Made by a program: the position numbers and the translations under genes | Source of the DNA: Flavobacterium pectinovorum | GTDB lineage: Bacteria; Bacteroidota; Bacteroidia; Flavobacteriales; Flavobacteriaceae | Length of the DNA: 64,000 nucleotides | Assembly: GCF_006438875.1 (NCBI RefSeq) | Contig: NZ_RCZH01000024.1 | Coordinates: 1-64,000 of the forward strand | Direction of reading: 5' to 3' | The notes under the pieces: model-generated | Told to the model about the DNA's origin: nothing | Database searches by the model: none | Seen by the model: the letters and a program-made list of their open reading frames with translations, nothing else | In this document: piece by piece, positions 15,195 through 22,967 of the stretch | Layout of the letters: every line of letters begins with the position of its first letter | How positions within the stretch are numbered: the first letter of the stretch is position 1

Positions 15195-16799
15195 ATGGAC
15201 AGTCACACAGTTTTCACGCAATCGATTTCGCTAAAGGATTTAGGAATTGAAAATGCAAAAGTTCGCTACCAATTATCTGCAGATGAATTGCATGCGATTA
15301 CTTTGCAATCAGGCCAAGGTGTTGAGAACTCTACTGGAGCTTTGGCAATTAATACAGGCGAATTTACAGGACGTTCTCCACAAGATCGTTTTATTGTAAA
15401 AGACAGTATTACTGAAGACAAAGTTTGGTGGGGAAATGTCAATATTCCGTTTTCAACAGAAGCATTCGAAAAATTATACAATAAAGTAACACAGTTTTTA
15501 TCAGACAAAGAAGTTTTTGTACGTGATTCTTATGTTTGTTCAGATGCAAACTATAGATTAAATGTTCGCGTTGTTACAGAAACAGCCTGGTCAAACTTGT
15601 TTTGCTATAACATGTTTTTAAGACCTGAAGAGTCTGAACTTGCAAACTTTACTCCGGAATGGACCGTGATTTGTGCTCCAAGTTTTATGGCAGATCCTGC
15701 TGTAGACGGAACACGTCAGTCTAATTTTGCTATTTTGAATTTTACTAAAAAAGTAGCACTTATTGGTGGAACTGGTTATACCGGAGAAATGAAAAAAGGA
15801 ATTTTCTCTGCTTTAAATTTCATTCTGCCGGTTTTCGAAAATACTTTACCAATGCATTGTAGTGCAAATGTTGGAGAAGCTGGAGATACTGCAATTTTCT
15901 TTGGATTATCAGGAACAGGAAAAACAACTTTATCAGCAGATCCTGCACGTAAGTTAATTGGAGATGATGAACACGGTTGGACTGCCGAAAATACTGTTTT
16001 CAACTTTGAAGGTGGTTGTTATGCAAAGGTGATTAACCTGACAGAAGAAAATGAACCGGACATTTTTAGAGCAATCAAAAAAGGAGCGCTTTTAGAAAAT
16101 GTGGTTTTCAAACCGGGAACAAACGAAGTGGATTATGATGATGTTTCGATCACTCAAAATACTCGTGTAAGTTACCCAATCACACATATTGATAATATTC
16201 AGCCGGGATCTATTGGACATAATCCTAAAAATATATTTTTCTTAACGGCAGATTCTTTCGGAATTTTGCCTCCAATTTCAAAATTAACGCCAGGGCAGGC
16301 TGCTTACCATTTTATCTCTGGATATACAGCAAAAGTTGCCGGAACAGAAGCGGGAGTTACAGAACCACAACCTAATTTTTCTGCTTGTTTTGGAGCACCA
16401 TTTATGCCTTTGCATCCAACACGTTACGCTGAAATGCTGACTAAAAAAATGAAAGATGCAGACGTAAAAGTTTGGTTAATCAACACTGGTTGGACAAGTG
16501 GAGCATACGGAACAGGAACTCGTATGAAACTAAAATATACTCGTGCGATGATTACTGCTGCATTAAACGGAGAATTGGATAATGTAGAATTCAAAAATCA
16601 TAAAGTGTTTGGAATCGCAAAACCACAATCTTGCCCGAACGTTCCTAGCGAAATTTTAAATCCTAGAAATACTTGGGAAGATCCTGAATTGTACGATAAA
16701 AAAGCAATCGAATTAGCTCAGAAATTCAAAGCTAATTTTGCCAAATTTGAAGAATTTGCTAATGCCGAAATTTTGGCTGGTGCACCGATTATAGAATAA
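15195..16799 (+). CDS. pckA: Phosphoenolpyruvate carboxykinase (ATP)
   Basis: Cytoplasmic gluconeogenic enzyme of 534 residues, converting oxaloacetate and ATP to phosphoenolpyruvate, ADP and CO2. Visible motifs are the oxaloacetate-binding GEFTGRSPQDRF (about 57-68), the kinase P-loop GLSGTGKTTLSAD (about 235-247) and the metal-binding LIGDDEHGW (about 253-261). The substrate-binding INTGWTSGAYGTG lies at about 436-448. The length is normal for ATP-dependent enzymes. It is monocistronic with a strong hairpin terminator behind it. In organisms growing on amino acids or organic acids it feeds hexose synthesis. Confidence 0.98.
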   Translation: MDSHTVFTQSISLKDLGIENAKVRYQLSADELHAITLQSGQGVENSTGALAINTGEFTGRSPQDRFIVKDSITEDKVWWGNVNIPFSTEAFEKLYNKVTQFLSDKEVFVRDSYVCSDANYRLNVRVVTETAWSNLFCYNMFLRPEESELANFTPEWTVICAPSFMADPAVDGTRQSNFAILNFTKKVALIGGTGYTGEMKKGIFSALNFILPVFENTLPMHCSANVGEAGDTAIFFGLSGTGKTTLSADPARKLIGDDEHGWTAENTVFNFEGGCYAKVINLTEENEPDIFRAIKKGALLENVVFKPGTNEVDYDDVSITQNTRVSYPITHIDNIQPGSIGHNPKNIFFLTADSFGILPPISKLTPGQAAYHFISGYTAKVAGTEAGVTEPQPNFSACFGAPFMPLHPTRYAEMLTKKMKDADVKVWLINTGWTSGAYGTGTRMKLKYTRAMITAALNGELDNVEFKNHKVFGIAKPQSCPNVPSEILNPRNTWEDPELYDKKAIELAQKFKANFAKFEEFANAEILAGAPIIE

Positions 16800-16821
16800 G
16801 GAAAGTTACTAATTCAAATTT

Positions 16822-16857
16822 AAAAAAGCTGTTCAGTGATGAACAGCTTTTTTGTTT
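16822..16857 (+). terminator. Intrinsic terminator of pckA
   Basis: Hairpin AAAAAGCTGTTCA / TGAACAGCTTTTT with a T-rich tail, 22 bases behind the stop codon. Confidence 0.88.
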
Positions 16858-16989
16858 TTATGATGTTAGAATAATTAGCATGATGGTTAAATAATATAGA
16901 CGCAAGTAAAAACAAATCAACTATTTACCTCAGAATTAAATTTTTGGCGCTAAATTTGCCCTATCAATCACAATCAAAAATCATCAATC

Positions 16990-18090
16990 ATGTTAAAACA
17001 ATTTTTTATCCTATGTTCCGGGACCGATCGAGACCTGCTCGAAGGCTGCTCAGAAGGCGAACAAACCAAATATGTTGGTATTGGCGCCACCGTTTTTTTT
17101 ACCGCAGTTATGGCTTTTCTTGCCAGTGCTTATGCGCTTTTTACTGTTTTTGACTCTATTTATCCAGCCATAATTTTTGGATTTGTATGGAGTTTACTAA
17201 TCTTCAATTTAGACCGATTTATTGTTTCGACTATCAAAAAGAGAGATCGTTTTATGGATGAATTTCTGCAAGCGACACCTCGAATAATGTTGGCGATTAT
17301 AATTGCAATTGTCATTTCGAAACCATTAGAAATTAAAATTTTCGAAAAAGAAATCAATACCGTTTTGTTGAAAGAAAAAAACGAAATGGAATTGGCAAAC
17401 AAAAAGCAAGTTGGTAATTATTTCAAATCAGATTTAGATAAAAACAAAGCCGAGATTGCAGCTTTGAAAAGCGATATTCAGAAAAAAGAAAAAGAAGTAA
17501 ACGCCTTATATTCTACTTATATCACAGAAGCGGAAGGAACAACAGGAACTAAAAAACTTGGAAAAGGTCCCGTTTATAAAGAGAAACGCGAAAAACACGA
17601 TGCCACTTTAAAGGAATTTGAAACTTTAAAAACGACTAACGAAGCTAAGATTGCCGAGAAAGAAAAAACAGGGAAACAACTACAAGCCGATTTAGATAAA
17701 AAAGTATCGCAAACGCAACCAATTATCGAAGGCTTTGATGGTTTAATGGCACGTATTAATGCATTGGATAAATTGCCTTGGCTGCCATCATTTTTTATAA
17801 TGCTGTTGTTTTTGGCGATCGAAACCTCTCCAATTATTGCTAAATTATTAGCTCCAAAAGGCGAATTTGATTTTAAACAAGAAGAAGCCGAAACCGCAAT
17901 GAAAGCAACTTTGTCACAAAACAAATACCAGCGTGATTTGTTAATTAAAACTAGTGCAGAAATGCACGATAAAGTGTATGCGGATATTGCCGAAGATAAA
18001 AGTCTATACGATTTGCAGCGCAAAAACGCAAAAGAGTTATTAGAACTGCAATCCAATAGTTTTGTAGAAAAACAGAAAGCTACATTATAG
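16990..18090 (+). CDS. DUF4407 domain membrane protein
   Basis: A 366-residue membrane protein that fits DUF4407. It begins MLKQFFILCSGTDRDLLEGC and has hydrophobic segments at about 30-50, 57-75 and 95-112. A long charged coiled-coil (about 125-245, rich in Lys, Glu and Ala) follows, then a fourth membrane segment, WLPSFFIMLLFLAIETSPII (about 257-276), and a charged tail. The function of the family is unknown; the layout suggests a membrane-anchored coiled-coil sensor or scaffold. A -7-like TAAATTTG lies at 16951. It is followed by a bidirectional terminator. Confidence 0.85.
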   Translation: MLKQFFILCSGTDRDLLEGCSEGEQTKYVGIGATVFFTAVMAFLASAYALFTVFDSIYPAIIFGFVWSLLIFNLDRFIVSTIKKRDRFMDEFLQATPRIMLAIIIAIVISKPLEIKIFEKEINTVLLKEKNEMELANKKQVGNYFKSDLDKNKAEIAALKSDIQKKEKEVNALYSTYITEAEGTTGTKKLGKGPVYKEKREKHDATLKEFETLKTTNEAKIAEKEKTGKQLQADLDKKVSQTQPIIEGFDGLMARINALDKLPWLPSFFIMLLFLAIETSPIIAKLLAPKGEFDFKQEEAETAMKATLSQNKYQRDLLIKTSAEMHDKVYADIAEDKSLYDLQRKNAKELLELQSNSFVEKQKATL

Positions 18091-18128
18091 TCTGAAAGTT
18101 TGAAAACCCTTTGAGATTAAATAAAAGT

Positions 18129-18165
18129 AAAAGCCAGAAATAGAATTCTATTTCTGGCTTTTTTA
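18129..18165. terminator. Bidirectional terminator between convergent genes
   Basis: A near-perfect hairpin AAAGCCAGAAATAG / CTATTTCTGGCTTT flanked by A-rich and T-rich tails. It lies between the DUF4407 gene and the minus-strand gene ending at 18203. Confidence 0.88.
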
Positions 18166-18202
18166 CGTTAAAAACTTTATGACTTTAGACTTTCAGACTA
18201 AA

Positions 18203-18907
18203 TTACATATAGCTCAATATTTCTTTTTTATAAGCATCATATTCACCTTGCATGATTAGACCATTGTCAAGTAATTTTTTGTAATTCTGTAACTTATCAA
18301 AAAGTTCTTCTTTAGACAATTCACTTAATTTACGATCTCCTGTTGAAGGTTGCGTTTGTTGAATTGGCTCATAAGTTTCGTAAGGAGTTGTTGCAGGCAA
18401 AATTTCGGCATAATTTGTTACCTCTTCCGTTTCAACTTCTTCGATTTCAAGATCATCATCTTCTTCAACAGCTTGCGCAGTTTCCACAATTGGCGTTTCA
18501 GCAACAACTGGATTTTTAATTAAATCTAACTGTTCTTTAGCGTACGTATAGATTTTTCTAGCCTGAGTTTTCGGAATATAATCTATCGAAATAGTCAAGT
18601 CAGTTGTAGTTCCAAAAGAAAATTCAGAACCCAAAATGTTTTCTTTTACAAAAGTGCTTGCAATATCATCCCAAGTATAATCTGTAAAATCCATAGAAAG
18701 ACCTAAATTCTTAGGTTTGCAAATAATGATACGTTTGTTGGTTAAGATTATGCTATCTGGAAAAACAGTAATTGCCGGTTTTTTTTGAACCGCGATATAA
18801 CCAATTTCTTCGTTTTTCATCAATAAATCGTTGAGTTTCGAAGTGATTTTTTCAATCGCTTTTGGATCTTGTTCTTCGTTCAGAAATTTTTTAAATTGTT
18901 CTTTCAT
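18203..18907 (-). CDS. PH-like domain protein with C-terminal SHOCT motif
   Basis: A 234-residue soluble protein. Residues about 35-125 resemble a bacterial PH domain (YdjM/YvbH type): SIILTNKRIIICKPKNLG followed by a DFTDYTWDDIAS segment. A Glu-rich, Pro/Thr-containing linker (about 135-190) separates it from a short C-terminal SHOCT motif, LQNYKKLLDNGLIMQGEYDA then YKKEILSYM (about 208-234). SHOCT motifs often mediate oligomer formation. The function is unknown. It stands alone, convergent with DUF4407. The ATG at 18907 follows a non-coding gap. Confidence 0.78.
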   Translation of the reverse strand: MKEQFKKFLNEEQDPKAIEKITSKLNDLLMKNEEIGYIAVQKKPAITVFPDSIILTNKRIIICKPKNLGLSMDFTDYTWDDIASTFVKENILGSEFSFGTTTDLTISIDYIPKTQARKIYTYAKEQLDLIKNPVVAETPIVETAQAVEEDDDLEIEEVETEEVTNYAEILPATTPYETYEPIQQTQPSTGDRKLSELSKEELFDKLQNYKKLLDNGLIMQGEYDAYKKEILSYM

Positions 18908-18977
18908 ATTCTATAAGTTGCTAAGTTGCAAATTAATTGAGTGGTTAAGTTTATATCTTACGTTGCAAATGTAATGC

Positions 18978-19349
18978 CTAATTTTCTAATTCGATAATTT
19001 CATTCTGAATTTTCTTTGTCAAACTTTTGAAAACCAATTCATACGAGTGATCAATCAATTCTTTGACAAAAGCAGTCGACAAATTTCCGTTTAAAGCAAT
19101 CGTGTTCCAGTGTACTTTGCTCATATGAAAGCCCGGTTTTATCTCATCATACTCTGCTCGTAATTCCTGAGCGCGTTCCGGATCACATTTTAAATTGACC
19201 GAAGGTGCACTTTTTTCCCATTGAGATAAGGAAGATAAAGCAAACATTTTTCCGCCAACTTTAAAAACCAAAGTATCTTCATCAAAAGGAAAATGTTCGC
19301 TAACGCCTTTTTTAGAAAGACAATATTCGTAATACGTTTCTAGATTCAT
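18978..19349 (-). CDS. MmcQ/YjbR family protein
   Basis: A 123-residue small protein of the YjbR fold. Signatures are YCLSKKGVSEHFPFDEDTLV (about 9-28), KVGGKMFALSS (about 30-40), VNLKCDPERAQELR (about 51-64) and GFHMSKVHWNTIAL (about 72-85), which match the MmcQ/YjbR family. The fold resembles a DNA-binding CyaY-like shape, but no activity is proven. It is the last of three consecutive minus-strand genes (GNAT, DUF4260, YjbR), with 8 bases between it and its upstream neighbour, so it is probably in the same transcript. Confidence 0.9.
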   Translation of the reverse strand: MNLETYYEYCLSKKGVSEHFPFDEDTLVFKVGGKMFALSSLSQWEKSAPSVNLKCDPERAQELRAEYDEIKPGFHMSKVHWNTIALNGNLSTAFVKELIDHSYELVFKSLTKKIQNEIIELEN

Positions 19350-19357
19350 ATCAATTT

Positions 19358-19711
19358 TTATTTACCAATTTCACCTAAATGTGTGTATTTAAAACCCTTT
19401 TCATATTTCAAACCATAACCAAAAATTCGATCCATTGCTGAATGCGAAAATAAAATAATACCAATAAGCTCAACAATTTCAATTTCTAAGTAGCAGCCAA
19501 TTATATAAAGCAAAACGGCAATTCCTTTATGATGAAATAAATTGTAGAAAAAAGCACCAGATTTATTACCAAAAGCATAACCAAGCATAGAAAGATCCGG
19601 AGCTAAAATCAAAACCAAAAACCACCACCATTGGTAATGTAAAAGGCTGAATAAATAGATTCCGAGAACAAATAAACCTAATTCTTCGAGTTTAATAACT
19701 GTTTTCATCAT
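19358..19711 (-). CDS. DUF4260 family membrane protein
   Basis: A 117-residue membrane protein with hydrophobic segments at about 11-38 and 62-88. The family pattern APDLSMLGYAFGNKSGAFFY (about 37-56) and FSHSAMDRIFGYGLKY (about 88-103) marks it as DUF4260. The His-His pair in NLFHHKGIA may bind a metal or substrate, but this is inference. Its start overlaps the stop of the GNAT gene (ATGA at 19708-19711), showing translational coupling. Confidence 0.87.
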   Translation of the reverse strand: MMKTVIKLEELGLFVLGIYLFSLLHYQWWWFLVLILAPDLSMLGYAFGNKSGAFFYNLFHHKGIAVLLYIIGCYLEIEIVELIGIILFSHSAMDRIFGYGLKYEKGFKYTHLGEIGK

Positions 19712-20106
19712 AGTTTTTTTTCCATTAATTTTTCAGGATGTTCCAATTGGGTAAAACCAAATTTACGATATAAAAAGTGAGCATCAGTCGTTGCCAATCT
19801 CCAAATTTTAATGTCTTTCAAAATAGGTTCATTCATCATATTTTCAATTAAAATAGAGGAATATCCTTTGCCTCGATGTTCTTCTGTGATAAAAACATCC
19901 ATTACATATCCAAAAACAACATAATCAGTAATCACTCTGGCAAAGCCAATTTGTTGGTCGTTTAAGTAAATTCCGAAACAAACCGAAGCATCAATTGTAG
20001 TTTGAACTTCTTCGATCGTTCGTCCGGCGGCCCAATAAATATCCTTTAAAAAGTGCTGAATAAATGGAACATCAAGTTTAGTTTTATCAGTAGAAACAGT
20101 TATCAT
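19708..20106 (-). CDS. GNAT-family N-acetyltransferase
   Basis: A 132-residue cytoplasmic acetyltransferase. The acetyl-CoA binding motif A is visible as VFITEEHRGKGYSSILIENM (about 71-90), preceded by the strand FGYVMDV. The C-terminal part, LATTDAHFLYRKFGFTQLEH, is the usual motif B with Tyr. The substrate is unknown. It leads a three-gene minus-strand set with DUF4260 and the YjbR protein. A repeat at 20121-20210 separates it from the cyclase gene. Confidence 0.9.
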   Translation of the reverse strand: MITVSTDKTKLDVPFIQHFLKDIYWAAGRTIEEVQTTIDASVCFGIYLNDQQIGFARVITDYVVFGYVMDVFITEEHRGKGYSSILIENMMNEPILKDIKIWRLATTDAHFLYRKFGFTQLEHPEKLMEKKL

Positions 20107-20120
20107 AGGTTGTTTGTTTT

Positions 20121-20210
20121 TTCGCCACGAATTTCACGAATTTGCACTAATTTTTTTATAACTGGCTTGCAAAATATTAATTCGCGAAAATTTGTGAAAT
20201 TCGTGGCGAA
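20121..20210. repeat. CGCCACGAATTTC inverted repeat
   Basis: The left arm TTCGCCACGAATTTCACGAA and the right arm, ending TTTGTGAAATTCGTGGCGAA, pair almost fully across about 45 bases. Related arms occur at 10164-10220 and 54431-54494, and a half copy lies near 51741-51780. Confidence 0.78.
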
Positions 20211-20212
20211 CT

Positions 20213-20992
20213 TTAAATTTTATATAGAATTGGTTTTGATGGACTTGCGTCGTTTTCAAACGAAGTAATTTGTAAATTTAGTATATAATTGCCATCCTGA
20301 ATTTCATCAGAAACAAAAATCATTTCCGTAATTGTTGCATTCAATCTCGCATCAGAATTTAAGTTTAAAGTATCTTTTACATTCCAAAAGGCTTTGTGTG
20401 CCAATAGTTTTCCTTCATCATGTTCTTTGTCGACACTTGGTAAATCGATTAATAAATGCTGAATTTCGCTTTCACGGATGAAAATCGCAGCTTCTTCAGA
20501 CAAATAAGGCGGATTTGTATTGGAGTATTTTCGGGACTTTTTGTCTTTTTGATTTGGAAGCGTTCTTATAATTAAAGCTTCGGTTGTCACATTGAGCGAT
20601 CCCGAGACTTTGGGAGAAGTGCGCATTGCTTTTTCAACTTGACTTTTCGTAATCACCAAATCATCACCAACTTTTTCAGGCTCAATCGTAATCAGTTTTG
20701 CAAAAAAGAAAAACTGTTTTAAACATTGATTGATGCTGTAAAAATCATTCGTAATATGTCCCAAACATTCTGTATGAGTTCCGTGTCCATGCGGATTGAA
20801 GAAAATATTATTGAAATTAGTCGAGGATTTCCCTTCAGAAACTTTGCCGATCCATTCTCCAAAAACTACAGGTTCAATTACAGGTTTTTCAATATACCAG
20901 GCAATCGGGTTTTCGTCTGTATTCGTTAAAGGAATTGAAATATCAATGGGTATTGATAAGTCAATTTCGAAGTTGTTGATTTTTGCTAACAC
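20213..20992 (-). CDS. Cyclase-family (kynurenine formamidase-like) hydrolase
   Basis: A 259-residue metal-dependent hydrolase. The family signature HGHGTHTECLGHI (about 89-101) supplies the metal-binding His residues, as in bacterial kynurenine formamidase KynB and related cyclases. The C-terminal half holds LLIDLPSVDKEHDEGKLLAH (about 181-200), where the Asp and His/Glu complete the site. Proteins of this group hydrolyse amides such as N-formylkynurenine; here no tryptophan pathway genes are nearby, so the substrate is open. It is longer than typical KynB (about 210). It is single, with repeats on both sides. Confidence 0.85.
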   Translation of the reverse strand: MLAKINNFEIDLSIPIDISIPLTNTDENPIAWYIEKPVIEPVVFGEWIGKVSEGKSSTNFNNIFFNPHGHGTHTECLGHITNDFYSINQCLKQFFFFAKLITIEPEKVGDDLVITKSQVEKAMRTSPKVSGSLNVTTEALIIRTLPNQKDKKSRKYSNTNPPYLSEEAAIFIRESEIQHLLIDLPSVDKEHDEGKLLAHKAFWNVKDTLNLNSDARLNATITEMIFVSDEIQDGNYILNLQITSFENDASPSKPILYKI

Positions 20993-21070
20993 AAATTAGG
21001 TTTTTATGCCGCAAAGTCGCTAAGTCACAAAGTTTAGATAATTTGCGCCTTCGTGCCTTCGTGGCTAATT

Positions 21071-22207
21071 TTATTCTTCCAAATTTAAATAAAATAAATC
21101 TGAAGCAATTCCATCCGTTAAAAATTTTCCTTTTGTGGTTGGTTTTAATATATTGTTTTCAATTGAAAGTAAATCATCATCTAAAAATTTCTGGATTTGT
21201 TTTTTTAGATAATTCAAATATTCCAAACCAAACTCGGTTTCTATTCTTTCTAGCGAAACACCCCAAATTGTTCTCAAACCCGTCATAATATATTCATTAT
21301 AACGATCCGACTTTGAGAGAATTTCGGTTTCCATAGGAAGAATATTATCTTGAATTGATTTGAGGTAAAGAGAATTATTGGCGATATTCCAGCCTCTTTT
21401 TTCGCCATCATAACTATGTGCCGAAGGGCCAATTCCGATGTATTTTTTACCTAACCAATACGCCGAATTGTTTTTGGAGAAATAGTTCTCTTTCCCGAAA
21501 TTGGATAATTCGTAATGTATAAAACCATTTTTTTGAAGTGTATCAACCAAAATCATAAAATGGTTCGAAGCGACTTCGTCTTGCGGTTCGGCAATTTTTC
21601 CCGTATCGATTAATTTTCTTAAAGTTGTTTTAGGTTCAACAGTCAAAGCATAACTGGAAATATGCGGAATACCAAATGACAACGCTGTTTCAATATTTTT
21701 CTTCCACATCTCATCCGTCAATCCCGGGATTCCGTAAATCAAATCAAGCGAAATATTATCAAAATATTTAGTGGCTTCTGTCAAACAATTTATGGCTTCC
21801 GCCGAATTATGAGCACGATTCATCATCTTTAAATGTTCTTCATAAAAAGACTGAATTCCAATGCTTAAACGGTTTATTGGACTTTTTGATAATTCAATAA
21901 TTCGTTCTGTAGATAAATCATCAGGATTTGCTTCGAGCGTAATTTCAGGGTTTTCTACAACTTTATAATTTTTATAAACTTCTGAAATTAAAAAGTTTAT
22001 TTCTTTATTTGACAATACAGAAGGAGTTCCGCCGCCAAAGTATATTGTTTCTACAACATCATCTTTAAACTCACTTTTGCGCATGATAATTTCTTTGGCT
22101 AAAGCCAAAACCATAACGTCTTTCTTTTTCATTGAAGTAGAAAAATGAAAGTCGCAATAATGGCAAGCTTGCTTGCAGAATGGTATGTGAATGTATATTC
22201 CGGACAT
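21071..22207 (-). CDS. hemW: HemW-like radical SAM protein
   Basis: A 378-residue radical SAM protein of the HemW group (often labelled oxygen-independent coproporphyrinogen III oxidase-like), thought to handle heme insertion. I placed the start at ATG 22207, giving MSGIYIHIPFCKQACHYCDF with the 4Fe-4S ligands Cys11, Cys15 and Cys18. The SAM-binding glycine motif YFGGGTPS follows at about 57-64 and the substrate-side ELSNFGKENYFSKNN at about 226-240. True HemN enzymes have an extra N-terminal segment and a further Cys, not visible here. The neighbours are unrelated: a cyclase gene downstream and ruvC upstream across a repeat. Confidence 0.9.
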   Translation of the reverse strand: MSGIYIHIPFCKQACHYCDFHFSTSMKKKDVMVLALAKEIIMRKSEFKDDVVETIYFGGGTPSVLSNKEINFLISEVYKNYKVVENPEITLEANPDDLSTERIIELSKSPINRLSIGIQSFYEEHLKMMNRAHNSAEAINCLTEATKYFDNISLDLIYGIPGLTDEMWKKNIETALSFGIPHISSYALTVEPKTTLRKLIDTGKIAEPQDEVASNHFMILVDTLQKNGFIHYELSNFGKENYFSKNNSAYWLGKKYIGIGPSAHSYDGEKRGWNIANNSLYLKSIQDNILPMETEILSKSDRYNEYIMTGLRTIWGVSLERIETEFGLEYLNYLKKQIQKFLDDDLLSIENNILKPTTKGKFLTDGIASDLFYLNLEE

Positions 22208-22210
22208 TTT

Positions 22211-22400
22211 TTTAATTAGATAATTTGTCAATTAGAAAATTAGATAATGTTATCGTTGACTAAATAAGAGAATAGAGAAATTAGAAAAAAATATGCGCAA
22301 TACGAGAATTATCTAATTGACTAATTATCTCATTGCCTCATTTTTTTAGTATTCAGTCTCAGTTTTTCAGTCTCAGTTTTACTGTAAACTGCCACTGCGA
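22211..22400. repeat. ATTAGATAATTTG and CAGTCTCAG repeats
   Basis: Two simple families are joined here. At 22211-22345 AATTAGATAATTTGTCAATT-type units read outward and inward, so the ends are partly inverted. At 22350-22405 CAGTCTCAGTTTT and its complement recur. Similar ATTAGATAAT units fill 61145-61386, and CAGTC units lie at 48041-48152 and 49763-49843. No gene is seen. Confidence 0.65.
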
Positions 22401-22407
22401 CTGAAAA

Positions 22408-22962
22408 CTATTTTTTTACGCGTTCCTCATTTTGTTTCACAAAAGCATCCCAGCCGGTATAACTTTTTCCGGCAACGATTTTTCCAGAGTTGAAAAAGTG
22501 GCAAACTGCCGCTGCCAAACCATCTGTTGAATCGAGGTTTTTAGGTAATTCTTTTAAGCCTAAAAGCTGTTGAAGCATTTTGGCAACTTGTTCTTTGCTG
22601 GCATTTCCGTTTCCGGTAATCGCCATTTTTATCTTTTTTGGTTCATATTCTGTAATGGGAATATCTCTGGAAAGTCCCGCTGCCATTGCAACGCCTTGCG
22701 CGCGACCTAATTTCAGCATCGATTGTACATTTTTACCAAAGAAAGGCGCTTCAATCGCAATTTCGTCTGGATGATGTGTTTCGATTAACTCGATCGTACG
22801 TTCAAAAATGATCTTTAGTTTTTGGTAATGATTGTCGTATTTGGAAAGTTGCAATTCGTTCAATTGCAAAAATTCCATTTTTTTATTGATGACCTTAATC
22901 AATCCAAAACCCATAATCGTCGTTCCGGGGTCAATACCTAATATGATGCGTTCTTTTGTCAA
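22408..22962 (-). CDS. ruvC: Crossover junction endodeoxyribonuclease RuvC
   Basis: Holliday junction resolvase of 184 residues. Catalytic acids are Asp11 in GIDPGTTIMGFG, Glu71 in AIEAPFFGKN, and Asp144 and Asp147 in NLDSTDGLAAAVCH. Residues 77-95 (KNVQSMLKLGRAQGVAMAA) form the usual conserved helix. The start codon is TTG at 22960-22962, directly after the WG-repeat gene (five bases behind its stop). The first 23 bases, counted on this strand from TTG, also form the start of that neighbour, which indicates a duplication (see findings). It probably depends on the upstream gene's transcript. Confidence 0.95.
   Translation of the reverse strand: MTKERIILGIDPGTTIMGFGLIKVINKKMEFLQLNELQLSKYDNHYQKLKIIFERTIELIETHHPDEIAIEAPFFGKNVQSMLKLGRAQGVAMAAGLSRDIPITEYEPKKIKMAITGNGNASKEQVAKMLQQLLGLKELPKNLDSTDGLAAAVCHFFNSGKIVAGKSYTGWDAFVKQNEERVKK
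22940..22962 (-). repeat. 23 bp direct repeat, copy at the ruvC start
   Basis: On the minus strand this copy starts TTGACAAAAGAACGCATCAT and covers the first 23 bases of ruvC, start codon included. An exact second copy lies at 24712-24734, at the start of the WG-repeat gene. The two copies bracket a unit of 1772 bases. Confidence 0.9.
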
Positions 22963-22967
22963 TTTCT